A DNA stretch of 64,000 nt from Halostagnicola sp. A56 (GTDB lineage Archaea > Halobacteriota > Halobacteria > Halobacteriales > Natrialbaceae), in the NCBI RefSeq assembly GCF_000691505.1, contig NZ_JMIP02000019.1, forward strand, positions 62,001 through 126,000. The letters are read 5' to 3'. This document shows positions 1 to 9,401 of this stretch, piece by piece; position 1 is the first letter of the stretch, and every line of letters starts with the position of its first letter. Under the pieces are notes generated by a model. That model was not told where the DNA came from, searched no databases, and was given only the letters and a program-made list of their open reading frames with translations. The translations under genes were made by a program, and so were the position numbers.

Positions 1-366
1 GTCAGCAGCGCCGCTATCTACGAAATCGGTAGTTCGTGGGTTGGAAAATCGCCGGTGGGGGAAGGAGATGGTTCGGGCTCAACGAGCCCGCCGCGGTCGC
101 CGCCGGGAGACGAACCTGTCGGTCACGGAATCGCGGTTCCGAACGCCGACCAGATTGCTCATTGTCCCCAATGAGCGACTCGACGTACTTAAAACCTTCT
201 TGTAGCGACGACGGCCACTGTGTGTGTCAGTCGCGCTTCGGGAAGTATCGATCGGACTTCGAGAGCAACGATACCAGACTGGAGACGGTAAACCGGAAAC
301 ACGCCAAAACGCGAACTCCCTGACAGAGGTCCCTCGCGTCGCTGGACAGTTGCTGGAGACGCCGAG
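1..366. other. Left edge, no convincing gene
   Basis: No reading frame here looks like a real protein. Open frames on the plus strand are rich in Arg, Ser and Cys, unlike the acidic haloarchaeal proteome. A TATA-like stretch (cttaaaacc) lies near 189-197, so a promoter or the edge of a gene outside the window is possible, but I cannot assign it. Confidence 0.4.
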
Positions 367-1479
367 CTATTCGTCGTCGGATTCCTCGGACAGCGTCAGG
401 ACGTTCTCGCGACCGATCCGGAAGACGTCGATCTCGTCGTCCTCGCGCAACCCGCCTACGACCTGACTCGTCTTCGCTTCGGTCCAGTCGAGTTCCGAAA
501 CGACCTGCTGTTGTTTGAGTCGACCGCCGCGTCTCTCGAGCAACTGCAACACGCGCTCTTCGTTGCTCAGGAGATCCGACGGTGGCGTCGCGGGTTGATC
601 GGTCTCAGTGGCACCCGCCGCAGGCGCATCGGGACGATCCTGGGGTTCCGGGCTCGATATGCCACCATCGCGTCTGAAAAACCAGCCAGCCACGACGGCG
701 GTCGTCGTGACGGCGACGAGAACGAGCGCGATAGCCAGCGTATCGAGCGGCACCGAACGAGGCTCGTCGTCGGCCGGCGTCGACTCGTTCGGCTCCGTGC
801 TCTCTTCGATCAGTTCGATCTGTGGGGGTTGCCCGTTGGAGCCCGTGTCCTCACCGTCCCACGTCGCGACGTTGTCCTCGACCGACTGGGGCTGTGGCTC
901 GGCGGCGGTCATGTTGTAGGACTGCGGCCAGCTAATTCTGAGCTCCGAGGCGTCGTCGAGCATAAATCCGGCGAGTGCGCTCCCCGCTTCCATCCGGTTC
1001 AGTTCGACGTAGGCGAACGATTCCCACTCGAAGGAAAACCGGACGTGTCCGTACTCTCGAGGAGTCGAGGTCTTGTCCGTTTCGACGGTGAACCCGGAGA
1101 GGTTCATGTCCCGACCGGTTTCGTTCTGACCCTCCTCGAGTGTCTCCTGCCAGTTTGCCGATTCCTCCTCGATGTAGGTCTGGTTGTTCGAGTTGATGTC
1201 CGTTTTGAGTTCCTCCCACTGCTCGTCCGTTTCAGTGTCGTTACCAATGTTGTATTGGTAGTCAACGGAGACGGTCGCGTTGCCGTCCGACTGCAGTTCT
1301 ACTTCGGTGACGATGGTATCGGCGTCGTCGAGCGTCAGTCCGTCCGCCGAGTCCTGCTGTAACGCGGCGGAAGAACTCGAGCCGGTGTCGGCCATCGCGA
1401 CCGCTGGCGAGCCCACCACGAGCACCACACTCGTCACCACGAGCACACAGATCAGGGCACGAAGCCCCCTCCCGACCAT
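367..1479 (-). CDS. Membrane-anchored winged-helix regulator
   Basis: A 370-residue protein with an N-terminal signal/anchor (residues about 5-30), an acidic extracytoplasmic domain of about 200 residues, a transmembrane helix near residues 248-268 (ALVLVAVTTTAVVAGWF) and a C-terminal winged HTH from about 310 (NEERVLQLLERRGGRLKQQQ). This matches the haloarchaeal group of membrane proteins with a MarR-like cytoplasmic HTH (DUF7345/DUF7343 type, from memory). It presumably links an outside signal to transcription; target and ligand are unknown. It stands alone, facing a small divergent membrane gene. Confidence 0.8.
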   Translation of the reverse strand: MVGRGLRALICVLVVTSVVLVVGSPAVAMADTGSSSSAALQQDSADGLTLDDADTIVTEVELQSDGNATVSVDYQYNIGNDTETDEQWEELKTDINSNNQTYIEEESANWQETLEEGQNETGRDMNLSGFTVETDKTSTPREYGHVRFSFEWESFAYVELNRMEAGSALAGFMLDDASELRISWPQSYNMTAAEPQPQSVEDNVATWDGEDTGSNGQPPQIELIEESTEPNESTPADDEPRSVPLDTLAIALVLVAVTTTAVVAGWFFRRDGGISSPEPQDRPDAPAAGATETDQPATPPSDLLSNEERVLQLLERRGGRLKQQQVVSELDWTEAKTSQVVGGLREDDEIDVFRIGRENVLTLSEESDDE

Positions 1480-1563
1480 TGTACGGTGATGGTATGGCCG
1501 CGTAAATAGGTCTTTCCGACTCCGACGACAGTACTTATAGGAAAGTCATCCAAAGCAGAACGT

Positions 1564-1746
1564 ATGATCGATACCCGCGGTTCCATCGAAGTCGAAACCC
1601 TGTTGAAAATCGTGCTCGCGCTGCTTGCCGTCTGGCTCGTGCTCTCGATCGTCAGCATGGTCGTGGGCTGGCTGCAGGCGATCCTTCCGATCTTGCTGTT
1701 AGGTACTATTGTGCTAATCGTCCTCTGGTATTTCGACGTCGTCTGA
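1564..1746 (+). CDS. Small membrane protein, 60 aa
   Basis: Sixty residues: a short polar N-terminus (MIDTRGSIEVETLLK) and two closely spaced hydrophobic helices (about 16-35 and 39-58), ending in YFDVV. It is divergent from the membrane HTH gene, with an 84-bp gap. Small two-helix proteins of this shape are common in haloarchaea (DUF7554-like, from memory). Function unknown. Confidence 0.65.
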   Translation: MIDTRGSIEVETLLKIVLALLAVWLVLSIVSMVVGWLQAILPILLLGTIVLIVLWYFDVV

Positions 1747-1817
1747 GCCTTTCAGCGACCGATCGAAGAGACTCGAACCGAACACTGATACGACGCCGAA
1801 TCCAACCCGCAGACCAC

Positions 1818-2318
1818 GTGTACAGCGTCAACGTCCCCGTTCCCGGCGAGGCTCGAGCGCTCGCAACGGAACTCTATCCGTCGCTTCGGGCCTTCGAGAC
1901 GGTCCGCGAGAACCACTCGATGGTCCTCAAGCGACTCGGCGACGACGGCCACATCTCACAGCTCCAACACCGGTTCAACCGCACACTCGAGGGGACGGCC
2001 CCTATCGAAGCACGGATTACGGGAATCGACTACTTTTCCGACCCGCCGCTTGGAACCGCTCCCGTCGTCTATCTGGCCGTCGACAGCCCCGGCCTCGAGT
2101 CGATCCACCGCGAGTTGCTCGAGGAGTTTCCGCCCGTCGACGAACTCGAGGGGCCTGACTACGTTCCACATATCACGCTCGCTCGAGGCGGATCCGAACG
2201 GGATGCAAAACGGCTCGCGTCCCGTGATATCGAGCCGATCGCGTGGACGGTCGACGGCCTCGAGTTCTGGAACGGGACGGAGAAAGTACCGGTGAGTCGG
2301 ATCGCCCTGTCGAAGTGA
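1818..2318 (+). CDS. 2'-5' RNA ligase / LigT-like phosphoesterase
   Basis: 166 residues starting at GTG. The fold is suggested by two repeats around catalytic-type motifs: HSMVLKRL (about residue 34) and HITLARG (about 118), with a hydrophobic VYLAVDS strand between. 2H phosphoesterases normally carry two HxT/S motifs; only the second is canonical (HIT), while the first has HSM, so activity may differ from standard LigT/ThpR enzymes. The family acts on 2',3'-cyclic phosphates or 2'-5' linkages in RNA. No operon partner is evident; the lipoprotein gene follows after 92 bp. Confidence 0.75.
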   Translation: MYSVNVPVPGEARALATELYPSLRAFETVRENHSMVLKRLGDDGHISQLQHRFNRTLEGTAPIEARITGIDYFSDPPLGTAPVVYLAVDSPGLESIHRELLEEFPPVDELEGPDYVPHITLARGGSERDAKRLASRDIEPIAWTVDGLEFWNGTEKVPVSRIALSK

Positions 2319-2410
2319 TGGATCGGCAGGTCGAGTTCGCCAGCGAGACGGGGCGAGGCGAGGCGAAAACAGCCAGAAATTATTACACGTCGGTCTCGGA
2401 ATCACTCACC

Positions 2411-2779
2411 ATGCACAGACGAGCGTTTCTGGCGATCGCGACGATCACCCCACTCGCGGGGTGTGCAAGCGTCCTGGGAGGCGGCGGCGTCGATACCACG
2501 TTAGACGACGAGACGCGGGCCGAGTTCCGGGCCGAGGAGGGAACTGAACTGACCGCCACCGTCGACGTACAGAAAATCGCAGAGACCGGTGAAGGAACGG
2601 ACGAGGACCCGGACGTCGAACGAGACTCGATCGGGTTCCAGATACAACACGAGGAGGAGGGACCGATCGAGACCTGGAGCGTCAAGGATTCTGAGACGTT
2701 CGACGTGACGGTCGAGAACGGCGGTATCCATTATGCGGTCGTCATGAGCGGCACCGCCGACGTAACCGTCGAGTGGTAG
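2411..2779 (+). CDS. Small lipoprotein
   Basis: 122 residues. The start was chosen at MHRRAFLAIATI because it gives a classic haloarchaeal lipoprotein signal: arginine pair, hydrophobic core and lipobox LAGC (Cys18), though the frame is open upstream. The mature part is acidic, beta-rich and ends in TADVTVEW, suggesting a small beta-sandwich. The surface role is unknown. It is convergent with the helicase gene, 45 bp apart. Confidence 0.7.
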   Translation: MHRRAFLAIATITPLAGCASVLGGGGVDTTLDDETRAEFRAEEGTELTATVDVQKIAETGEGTDEDPDVERDSIGFQIQHEEEGPIETWSVKDSETFDVTVENGGIHYAVVMSGTADVTVEW

Positions 2780-2824
2780 CGAGTAAGACCCACGAGAAGC
2801 GCACTCGAGCGCCACAGAACCGAG

Positions 2825-4999
2825 CTACGGCTCCGGCGGATCGCCGTCGTACCGGTCGTGATCCGCGTAGAAGTTCAACATCGCGAACTTGAGTTTCTCG
2901 GGGTCGATATCGATCAGTTCCTCGCGCTCCTCGATCGGGAACGTGCTGTTGACGCTGTACTTGCCGAGATCCGACTTCACTCGAGCGGAGTACCGCCGGT
3001 CGAGGATGGCCCGAACGCCGACGTCTTCGGGCGAACGGATCACCCGGCCGAGCGCCTGTCTCGTCTTTCTGACGGTCGGGATTTCGACGGCGTAGCGCCA
3101 GCCCGTGTCGGTGCCGTCGAAGGCTGCGTCGTAGGCCTCTTGGACCGCTTCGGCGCGGTCGTCGAGATGGGGGTAGGGCACCCCGACGACGAGGACCGTC
3201 GTGGCATCGTCGCCGTCGAAGCTCACCCCTTCAGCAAGGGTTCCCCACAGCGAGGTACACAACACGGCGTCCTCGTCAGCGACGAACTCCCGGCGTAGCT
3301 CTTCGACCGACACGCCCGGTTCGTCGCTGTAGACCGACGCGGCGGGGGATCGGGTCTCGAGTCGATCGGCGTACCGCGTCGCCTCGCCGTAGTTGGGGAA
3401 GAACGCGAGTGTGTTTCCGGGGGTGAGCCGAACCGCGTCGTCGATCGCGTCGGTGACCGCCGCCTGAACGTCTGGGTCGTCCCGATCCGAGGAGAAAAGC
3501 GGCGGCGTTTCGACGGCGTACGTTCGGCGATTCTCCGCGGGGAACTGGAGGCCGTATGCCATGGTCACGGGTTCGGAGAGGCCGAGAACGTCCTCCGTGA
3601 CGTCGAAGGGCTGGAGCGTCGCGCTCATCAGCACCGTCGAGTGGACCTCCTCGAACAGTTCGCCGGTCACCTGTCGTGGGAGGCAACTGTAGAGTTCGGC
3701 GCGGCCGTATACCTCGTCAGTTCCCGCGTCTCGGCGAACCGATACGACCGGATACAGCCCCTGACTCGTTCCCTCGTCCATCCACGCGCTGACGAACTGA
3801 GCGGCCTGTAAGGTCTGACACTCGGTGCGGGTCGCGGTCTCTCCCTCCCGATACTCCTCCTCGTACTGCTCGTCGAGTCGTTTGCCGAGTTTTAACGCGG
3901 CCTCGAGATCCGAGTCGATGCCCTGGCCGGAGTATCGCTGCAGGAAGGCGATCGCAAGGTCGTCCCGGCCCTCCTCGTTGCTGATCGGGACGTCCTCCCA
4001 GTTCTCGCCGATCTGCTCTCGCCTGCCGAACCCAAACGAGTCCTCGTAGGTATCGACGAGGGCGGTCGCGAAGGCGCTGATGACGTTCGTCGCCCGGTCG
4101 GCCAGCGGATCGTCGGCGTCGGCGAGTTCGTCGAGCGCGGAGTCGAACGTTCGTTCCGTACAGGTCCGCGTCGCGTGCTCTCGAGCGGCGTCCTCGACGT
4201 TGTGGGCTTCGTCGAAGACCGCGATGACGTCGGAGGGATCGCGTCCGAGCCAGCGGAAAAACTGCTCGCGGATGCCCGAATCCAGCAGGTGGTGGTAGTT
4301 ACAGACGACCAGATCGACGCCCTCGATTCCCTCCTTGAGGAGTTCGTAGCCACAGAGTTTTCGCTCGTCGGCGTACTCGTAGATTTGGTCGGGCGTGCGC
4401 ACGTCCTCGAAGAGCCAGCCGAAGAACTCGTCGGTGTTCTCGGTGAGGTTGTTGTGGTAGTACTCACAGACGTTCTGGTCGTCTAAATCCTCGAGATCGT
4501 CCTCGAGTTCCTCGAGTTCGTCCATCACCGCGCTCCGGGCTTCGGCCGCGCTGGAGTCTCCCTCCCGACTCTCTGCTAAGAGTTCGCGCTGACGTTGCTC
4601 GAGTTGGTCGCGGTCGCGTTCGGTTTCGACGAGCGATCGGGTGTTATCACGAAGGGCCTGACACTCCTCGTAGCCGACATCGATATGACACATCGAGGAC
4701 TTGCCCTTGAAAACGATCGTTCGAATCGACTCCTCGCGGGAGATCGCCCGCGCCTCGGCGACGAACTGACGCATCTGCTGGTGGACGTTCGTCGTGATGA
4801 CGACCGTCTTGTCCTGCTCGCGGGCGACCTCGAGGGCCGGCACGAGCGAGGACAGCGTCTTGCCCGTTCCGCAGGCCCCCTCGAAGAGGACGTTCTGACC
4901 GCGAACCAGCGAGTTGTACATCCGCTCCATCGCCTCACCCTGGTTTTCGTACGGCTCTTCGTAGGGGAAAAAGCGCATGTACCCGTCAGTCTCGGCCAC
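2825..4999 (-). CDS. XPD/Rad3-like Fe-S DNA helicase
   Basis: A superfamily 2 helicase of 724 residues from GTG 4999; an ATG at 4978 would give 717. Walker A GACGTGKT lies at about 41-48 and the DEAH box (VFDEAHNVED) at about 263. Four cysteines at about 104, 113, 178 and 216, flanking an acidic coiled insertion, fit the Fe-S cluster domain of XPD/DinG helicases. C-terminal motifs include SATLQPF and QALGRVIRS. The family unwinds DNA 5' to 3' in repair; archaeal copies work without a TFIIH complex. A longer start at 5056 is rejected because its first 19 residues are basic and unconserved in style. Confidence 0.9.
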   Translation of the reverse strand: MAETDGYMRFFPYEEPYENQGEAMERMYNSLVRGQNVLFEGACGTGKTLSSLVPALEVAREQDKTVVITTNVHQQMRQFVAEARAISREESIRTIVFKGKSSMCHIDVGYEECQALRDNTRSLVETERDRDQLEQRQRELLAESREGDSSAAEARSAVMDELEELEDDLEDLDDQNVCEYYHNNLTENTDEFFGWLFEDVRTPDQIYEYADERKLCGYELLKEGIEGVDLVVCNYHHLLDSGIREQFFRWLGRDPSDVIAVFDEAHNVEDAAREHATRTCTERTFDSALDELADADDPLADRATNVISAFATALVDTYEDSFGFGRREQIGENWEDVPISNEEGRDDLAIAFLQRYSGQGIDSDLEAALKLGKRLDEQYEEEYREGETATRTECQTLQAAQFVSAWMDEGTSQGLYPVVSVRRDAGTDEVYGRAELYSCLPRQVTGELFEEVHSTVLMSATLQPFDVTEDVLGLSEPVTMAYGLQFPAENRRTYAVETPPLFSSDRDDPDVQAAVTDAIDDAVRLTPGNTLAFFPNYGEATRYADRLETRSPAASVYSDEPGVSVEELRREFVADEDAVLCTSLWGTLAEGVSFDGDDATTVLVVGVPYPHLDDRAEAVQEAYDAAFDGTDTGWRYAVEIPTVRKTRQALGRVIRSPEDVGVRAILDRRYSARVKSDLGKYSVNSTFPIEEREELIDIDPEKLKFAMLNFYADHDRYDGDPPEP

Positions 5000-5094
5000 G
5001 GTGAGTGATTCGTTCCTCCCGCGATAAAAGGATTCGTCTCGACCCGGCGTACGCACGCATCAACCATACTACCTCGCCGTGCCGAGAGCAACCG

Positions 5095-5607
5095 ATGCCA
5101 ATCCCCGGCTACGATCCGACCGACGTACACGAGATCACACTCGAGTACCAGGACGACCCCCCGACAGTGCTCGACTCGAGCAGTCACGAGCAAAACAGCG
5201 ACGAACGAACTGAGAGCGGGGAAAGCGGGGACACGGTTCGGGACCGTGCACACGTCGCGGTCGTCGCCGATCGAGTCCCCGACTCGGTTTCCGTTCGCGA
5301 GAGCGATCTGCCAGCGCCGGCCGACGCGCTCACCGAGCCGATCGAACTCGTCGGATTCGAGGTGATCGACGGACTCGAGGCGATCCAGCTCACGCTCGCG
5401 TACGATCCCGCGGCACTGCCGCCGGGAGCGAGCCCGACGGACGTCGCGGTCGGCTTCCAGACGCGAACGGAGTGCGAACAGGTCCCCTCGGCGGTGGACC
5501 TAGAGCGGACGACTGTCACCGCGATTCTAACTGAACCGCCTGCGTGGGGCACGGTCGTTGCGGTCCACGCGGTCGACGACGAGGAGTTAGTGGGCCGAAT
5601 CGAGTGA
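5095..5607 (+). CDS. Conserved-type haloarchaeal hypothetical protein
   Basis: 170 residues from ATG 5095 (MPIPGYDPTDVHEITLEYQ); the frame upstream is open but encodes unlikely basic sequence. Strongly acidic, no signal peptide or membrane helix, and a beta-rich second half (VGFQTRTECEQVP; WGTVVAVHAVDDEELVGRIE). Divergent from the helicase (95-bp gap) and 83 bp upstream of the phosphodiesterase. I do not recognise the family. Confidence 0.65.
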   Translation: MPIPGYDPTDVHEITLEYQDDPPTVLDSSSHEQNSDERTESGESGDTVRDRAHVAVVADRVPDSVSVRESDLPAPADALTEPIELVGFEVIDGLEAIQLTLAYDPAALPPGASPTDVAVGFQTRTECEQVPSAVDLERTTVTAILTEPPAWGTVVAVHAVDDEELVGRIE

Positions 5608-5690
5608 TCGGCTGGCCACGGGTGTCCGGCTGACCGCACCTACGGACGGACAAACGAAAGGTTCGTCCGGTCCGAGGCGATATCGGTCGT

Positions 5691-6206
5691 ATGATCGCGA
5701 TTCTCTCCGACACCCACAGCACCGGTGGCCACCGGCTCGAGGGCGCGCCGCTCGAGGCGGTTCGCGACGCGTCGGCCGTCCTCCATGCCGGCGACTTCAC
5801 GAGCGCGATGGCGCTCGAGGCGTTCCAGTCCGAGTGTGACCTGCTGTACGCCGTTCACGGCAACGCCGACTCGGTCGCGGTCCGCGATCGGCTTCCAACC
5901 GCCCGAACGGTCGAACACGACGGCCTCCGAATCGCAATGACACACCGTCGAGACGGCGGTGAGACGGGCCTCGCGATGTTCGGTCGGTCGCGGGACGCAG
6001 ACGTCGTCGTCTCCGGACACACCCACCGGCCGGCGGTCGTCGAGACGGACGACGTACTGCTTCTCAATCCCGGCAGCCACGCCGATCCGCGCGGGAACAC
6101 GCCCGGATTCGCGACTGTCGAAGTCGAATCTGGCTCGTTCGAAGGACAGTTGCTCGCGACCGACGGGACCGTTCTCGAGACGTTTCGCGGGCAAATACAG
6201 CGATAG
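5691..6206 (+). CDS. YfcE/MJ0936-type metallophosphodiesterase
   Basis: 171 residues with the ordered metal-binding motifs of the calcineurin-like superfamily: SDTH (residues 6-9), HAGDF (about 32), GNAD (about 55), THR (about 84) and GHTHRP (about 108). Length matches the small archaeal YfcE/MJ0936 group, which hydrolyses phosphodiesters with two metal ions in the cytoplasm. The physiological substrate is not known. It appears monocistronic. Confidence 0.88.
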   Translation: MIAILSDTHSTGGHRLEGAPLEAVRDASAVLHAGDFTSAMALEAFQSECDLLYAVHGNADSVAVRDRLPTARTVEHDGLRIAMTHRRDGGETGLAMFGRSRDADVVVSGHTHRPAVVETDDVLLLNPGSHADPRGNTPGFATVEVESGSFEGQLLATDGTVLETFRGQIQR

Positions 6207-6622
6207 GCCGGGGTACCGAGATTACGCCAGCAACGCGTGAATAGTGAACGTCAGACGCGCGCGGAATCGGCCCGCGCCAGCGGGGACCACATGGATCGAT
6301 CGGGTCGACAGCGATCCAGTCGGACACGGAATCCGGTCCGACGGATCGAAAGCGGTGGGCGAATGGTGTTGGCCGGTCGCGTGCCGGCCAGGACCAGCGG
6401 GCAGCGCCCCGGTCTCGAGAGGGTCGACGGCGTGGAGGGCAGGCGACCGGGACAAGAACACCTACATCTCGGACCGGGAAATACCCACGCTAAGCTAAAA
6501 CCGCCATTTTAGTTTGTGGATCCGCTCGAGCGGGCGATCTGAACCGAGAGCAGCGAACCGCGATCATATCACTCCGATCGCGGTCGAAACGATTTTGCAA
6601 CGCCGCTTCGTATGGCTCGCCA
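6207..6622. other. Intergenic, no gene recognised
   Basis: About 415 bp without a convincing protein gene on either strand. It contains a perfect hairpin ggccgg-(7 nt)-ccggcc around 6371-6389 and a short AT-rich palindrome-like stretch (ctaaaaccgccattttag) near 6495-6512 that may be promoter DNA for the following mini-gene. I checked for SRP RNA and RNase P RNA signatures and saw none. Confidence 0.4.
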
Positions 6623-6757
6623 ATGCTGGACCTGCTCCCCGACGACCCGGTCATCATCGTGGTGGTCGTGATACTGCTGTCGCTTATCTTCTTCTCGTAC
6701 CTGCTGGTCCGCCGGACCATCCTCGAGTTCCGAGAGGGGATGGACGGCGATCGGTAA
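6623..6757 (+). CDS. Single-helix membrane mini-protein, 44 aa
   Basis: A 44-residue frame: acidic start MLDLLPDDP, one strong hydrophobic helix (VIIVVVVILLSLIFFSYLLV, about 10-29) and a charged tail ending EGMDGDR. The helix boundaries and positive-inside RR after the helix argue that it is translated. Similar one-helix proteins are frequent in haloarchaeal genomes. Function unknown. Confidence 0.6.
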   Translation: MLDLLPDDPVIIVVVVILLSLIFFSYLLVRRTILEFREGMDGDR

Positions 6758-6958
6758 GTCGATCACGAACTCGCCCCCGCGACAGACGCTCGGTCGACCG
6801 CTGTCTTCTCTCGGTCGAGCGCAGTTCTGCCGCTCAGCAAATCGGCTTCGTCAACCAAATCGGCTTCGTCACTCGGTCTGAACGGTCGACAACGACGAAG
6901 ATCGGTGAGGTTACTTCACCGACAGATTCATTTCGGTGTCACGTCTGCGATGGACTGA

Positions 6959-7945
6959 ATGGTCCCCACTCCAACCGAACCGGGCGAATACGCGACCGAT
7001 CCCGACGAGAGCCCGAACGGGTTCTGGTGGCACGTCGGCCGAATCACGGATCGACTGGACGACTTGGCGGTGTTCGCGCTGGTTCCGCTCCTGACGGCGC
7101 TTTTGAACGTTTCCAGTGTTGGACGGACGCTCGCGCCGAACCGGGGATTTTCGATCAATCTCGAGTTCGCCTTCCCGTCGCCGCTACTCGACCTCTGGTC
7201 GCTTGCCACTCCGCCGGAACCCGCCCCTGCGAGCACGGGCGGCGTGTATGGATCGCCCGCGACGGGCCCGACGAGTCCAACCGGTGGGAGCGGGTTCAGT
7301 GGTGGCGGCCCGACACCGGGCGGCACCGATCTGACCGTCGACACGCCGTTCGGTATCGTGGCCGGTTCGCTCGAGTCGGTCGGCCTCGCCATCGTGCCGC
7401 TCATTATTATCGGAGCGATCGTCTACGTCGTCTTCCTCGGCGTACTCGAGGCGATCTACGTCGGCGGACTCGACAGGCGACTCGAGCACGAGCGGATCGA
7501 ACCCGTCGCCTGCGTCCTGCGGTACGCGCCGCGACTCGTCCTCTATAATCTCCTCATCGTCGGTGGATTCGCAGTACTGGTCCCGGTTTTGCTCGTCGCA
7601 CCGCCCCTGTTGCTCCTCGCGTTCCCCGTACTGATCCTGGTCGCGTATCTCTTCTACGCCGTCCCGTTCCTGTTCATCGTGGACGACGCCCGTTTTCTCG
7701 AGGCCTTCCGCCAGTCCCACAGGATGGCGATCGATGGCGGCGCGTACTTCTGGTTCGCAGTCTGGCACGCCGTGACCGCCGTCGTCGCCTCGATCATCCT
7801 TTCGATTCTGGTGAGCATCGGCGGGCCGGTCGGATTACTCGTCGCGCTCGGTTTCGCGACCCCGCTCGGACTCGTGTTGACCGCGGCGACGGTGTCCTTC
7901 CTCCGCGAACTGGTCGAACTCGAGGGACAGCGATGGACGATGTAG
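6959..7945 (+). CDS. Polytopic membrane protein
   Basis: 328 residues. The N-terminus is soluble with an amphipathic/hydrophobic segment (about 42-56) and a Gly/Pro/Thr-rich linker (about 90-125). Hydrophobic helices follow at about 143-170, 190-215, 217-240 and two near 265-305. A charged stretch (DDARFLEAFRQSHRMAI) lies between helices. This resembles haloarchaeal DUF7847-type membrane proteins (from memory). No enzyme motif is visible. Likely monocistronic. Confidence 0.72.
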   Translation: MVPTPTEPGEYATDPDESPNGFWWHVGRITDRLDDLAVFALVPLLTALLNVSSVGRTLAPNRGFSINLEFAFPSPLLDLWSLATPPEPAPASTGGVYGSPATGPTSPTGGSGFSGGGPTPGGTDLTVDTPFGIVAGSLESVGLAIVPLIIIGAIVYVVFLGVLEAIYVGGLDRRLEHERIEPVACVLRYAPRLVLYNLLIVGGFAVLVPVLLVAPPLLLLAFPVLILVAYLFYAVPFLFIVDDARFLEAFRQSHRMAIDGGAYFWFAVWHAVTAVVASIILSILVSIGGPVGLLVALGFATPLGLVLTAATVSFLRELVELEGQRWTM

Positions 7946-8067
7946 CGAATCGAGTGGGGTGATCCGCCGCAGTGGGTTTTCGAATCGGCGAGACCGTCGC
8001 TGATAGTCACTTCCGAAACCAACCGGATCACAAACCGTTTTTCATGGCCGGGTCCGACTACCCGGGT

Positions 8068-9165
8068 ATGGACCCACGCATTCGCGAACACGCCGAAATC
8101 ATCGCCAACCACTCCGTCGACATGGAGGCAGGCGACAACGTCGTCATCGACGCCCACCCCGTCGCCGAAGACCTCGTCGTCGCCCTCCACGAGGTGATCG
8201 GCGACATCGGCGCGAATCCCGTCGCGACGAGTCAGCGAACCGGTACCCGAAACCGACGTGCATATCTGAAAGCCACGGGAGCCGACCTCGAAGACGACGA
8301 GTTCGAAACGCCCGAACACGAACAAGCGCTCATCGAGAACACGGACGTCTACATCGCCATCCGAGCCAGCGATAACGTCACCCAGACAAGCGACGTCGAC
8401 CCGGAGGTCAGCGCCGCCTACCGGCAATCCCAGCGCCCAATTCTCGAGGAGCGACTCTCGAAGCGCTGGTGTCTCACGCAGTATCCCGCACCCGCCAACG
8501 CCCAGCTCGCGGAGATGAGCACCGAAGCCTACGAGAACTACGTCTGGGACGCCGTCAACAAGGACTGGGAGGAAGTCCGCGAACACCAACAGCAGATGGT
8601 CGAGATCCTCGATCCCGCCGACGAGGTTCGCATCGTCAGCGGCGACACCACCGACGTGACGATGTCCGTCGAAGGCAACCCGACGATCAACGACTACGGG
8701 GAGAACAACCTGCCCGGCGGCGAGGTCTTCACCGCACCCGTCCCCGACAGCGTCGACGGTGAGGTACTGTTCGACATGCCGCTGTACCACCAGGGCCGAG
8801 AGATCACGGACGCGTCTCTCGAGTTCGAGGACGGCGAGGTCGTCTCCCACTCGGCCGAAAAGAACGAAGAGACGCTGACCGAAGTGCTCGAGACCGACGA
8901 CGGGGCCCGGCGACTCGGCGAACTGGGTATCGGAATGAACCGCGATATCGACCAGTTCACCTACAACATGCTGTTCGACGAGAAGATGGGCGACACCGTC
9001 CACATGGCCGTCGGCCGGGCCTACGACGACACCGTCGGCGAGGACAACGAACAGAACGATTCCGCGGTCCACGTCGATATGATCGTGGACATGAGCGAGG
9101 ATTCGTTCATCGAAGTCGATGGTGAGGTCGTTCAAGAGAACGGGACGTTCGTCTTCGAGGAATAA
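8068..9165 (+). CDS. M29-family aminopeptidase
   Basis: 365 residues from MDPRIREHAEIIANH. An in-frame ATG at 8044 is also possible, but the chosen start fits the usual N-terminus. The sequence follows thermophilic (M29) aminopeptidases: N-terminal domain with GDNVVIDAHPVAEDLV, then acidic metal ligands in GNPTINDYGENNLPGGEVFTAP (Glu within NLPGGE), a His in PLYHQG, and C-terminal ELGIGMN, HMAVG and HVDMIVDM. It removes N-terminal residues from peptides using two metals in the cytoplasm. Its 3' end has been copied just downstream (see the repeat at 9100-9383). Confidence 0.9.
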   Translation: MDPRIREHAEIIANHSVDMEAGDNVVIDAHPVAEDLVVALHEVIGDIGANPVATSQRTGTRNRRAYLKATGADLEDDEFETPEHEQALIENTDVYIAIRASDNVTQTSDVDPEVSAAYRQSQRPILEERLSKRWCLTQYPAPANAQLAEMSTEAYENYVWDAVNKDWEEVREHQQQMVEILDPADEVRIVSGDTTDVTMSVEGNPTINDYGENNLPGGEVFTAPVPDSVDGEVLFDMPLYHQGREITDASLEFEDGEVVSHSAEKNEETLTEVLETDDGARRLGELGIGMNRDIDQFTYNMLFDEKMGDTVHMAVGRAYDDTVGEDNEQNDSAVHVDMIVDMSEDSFIEVDGEVVQENGTFVFEE

Positions 9166-9383
9166 CGACTGCGACGAACGGAGTGAGGCGCAGCTTTTTC
9201 ATCGAAGGTTTTGCGTGAGCGGTTGTCGAAGACAACCCGAACGGAAAAAGTTCGGAGTGATTCGTTCATCGAAGTCGATGATGAGGTCGTTCAAGAGAAC
9301 GGAACGTTCGTCTTCGAGGAATAACGACTGCGACGAACGGAGTGAGGCGCAGCTTTTTCATCGAAGGTTTTGCGTGAGCGGTT
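9100..9383 (+). repeat. Tandem copy of the aminopeptidase 3' end
   Basis: A 125-bp segment at 9100-9224 (last 21 codons of the aminopeptidase, its stop and trailer) recurs at 9259-9383 with two mismatches by eye. The second copy still reads DSFIEVDDEVVQENGTFVFEE then stop but has no start. The 34-bp spacer carries parts of two tight hairpins: ggttgtc-gaa-gacaacc at 9221-9237 and ccgaac-ggaaaaa-gttcgg at about 9237-9255. Confidence 0.93.
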
Positions 9384-9401
9384 CCGAGCGGACCGCTCGA
9401 G

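Noticed and set aside
6207-6622. Possible SRP or RNase P RNA gene in a long spacer
   Set aside because: None of the conserved core sequences of either RNA are present; only one isolated hairpin.
7654-9135. 493-residue open frame antisense to the aminopeptidase
   Set aside because: Shadow frame; Val/Asp/Gly-rich composition is a by-product of the acidic gene on the other strand.
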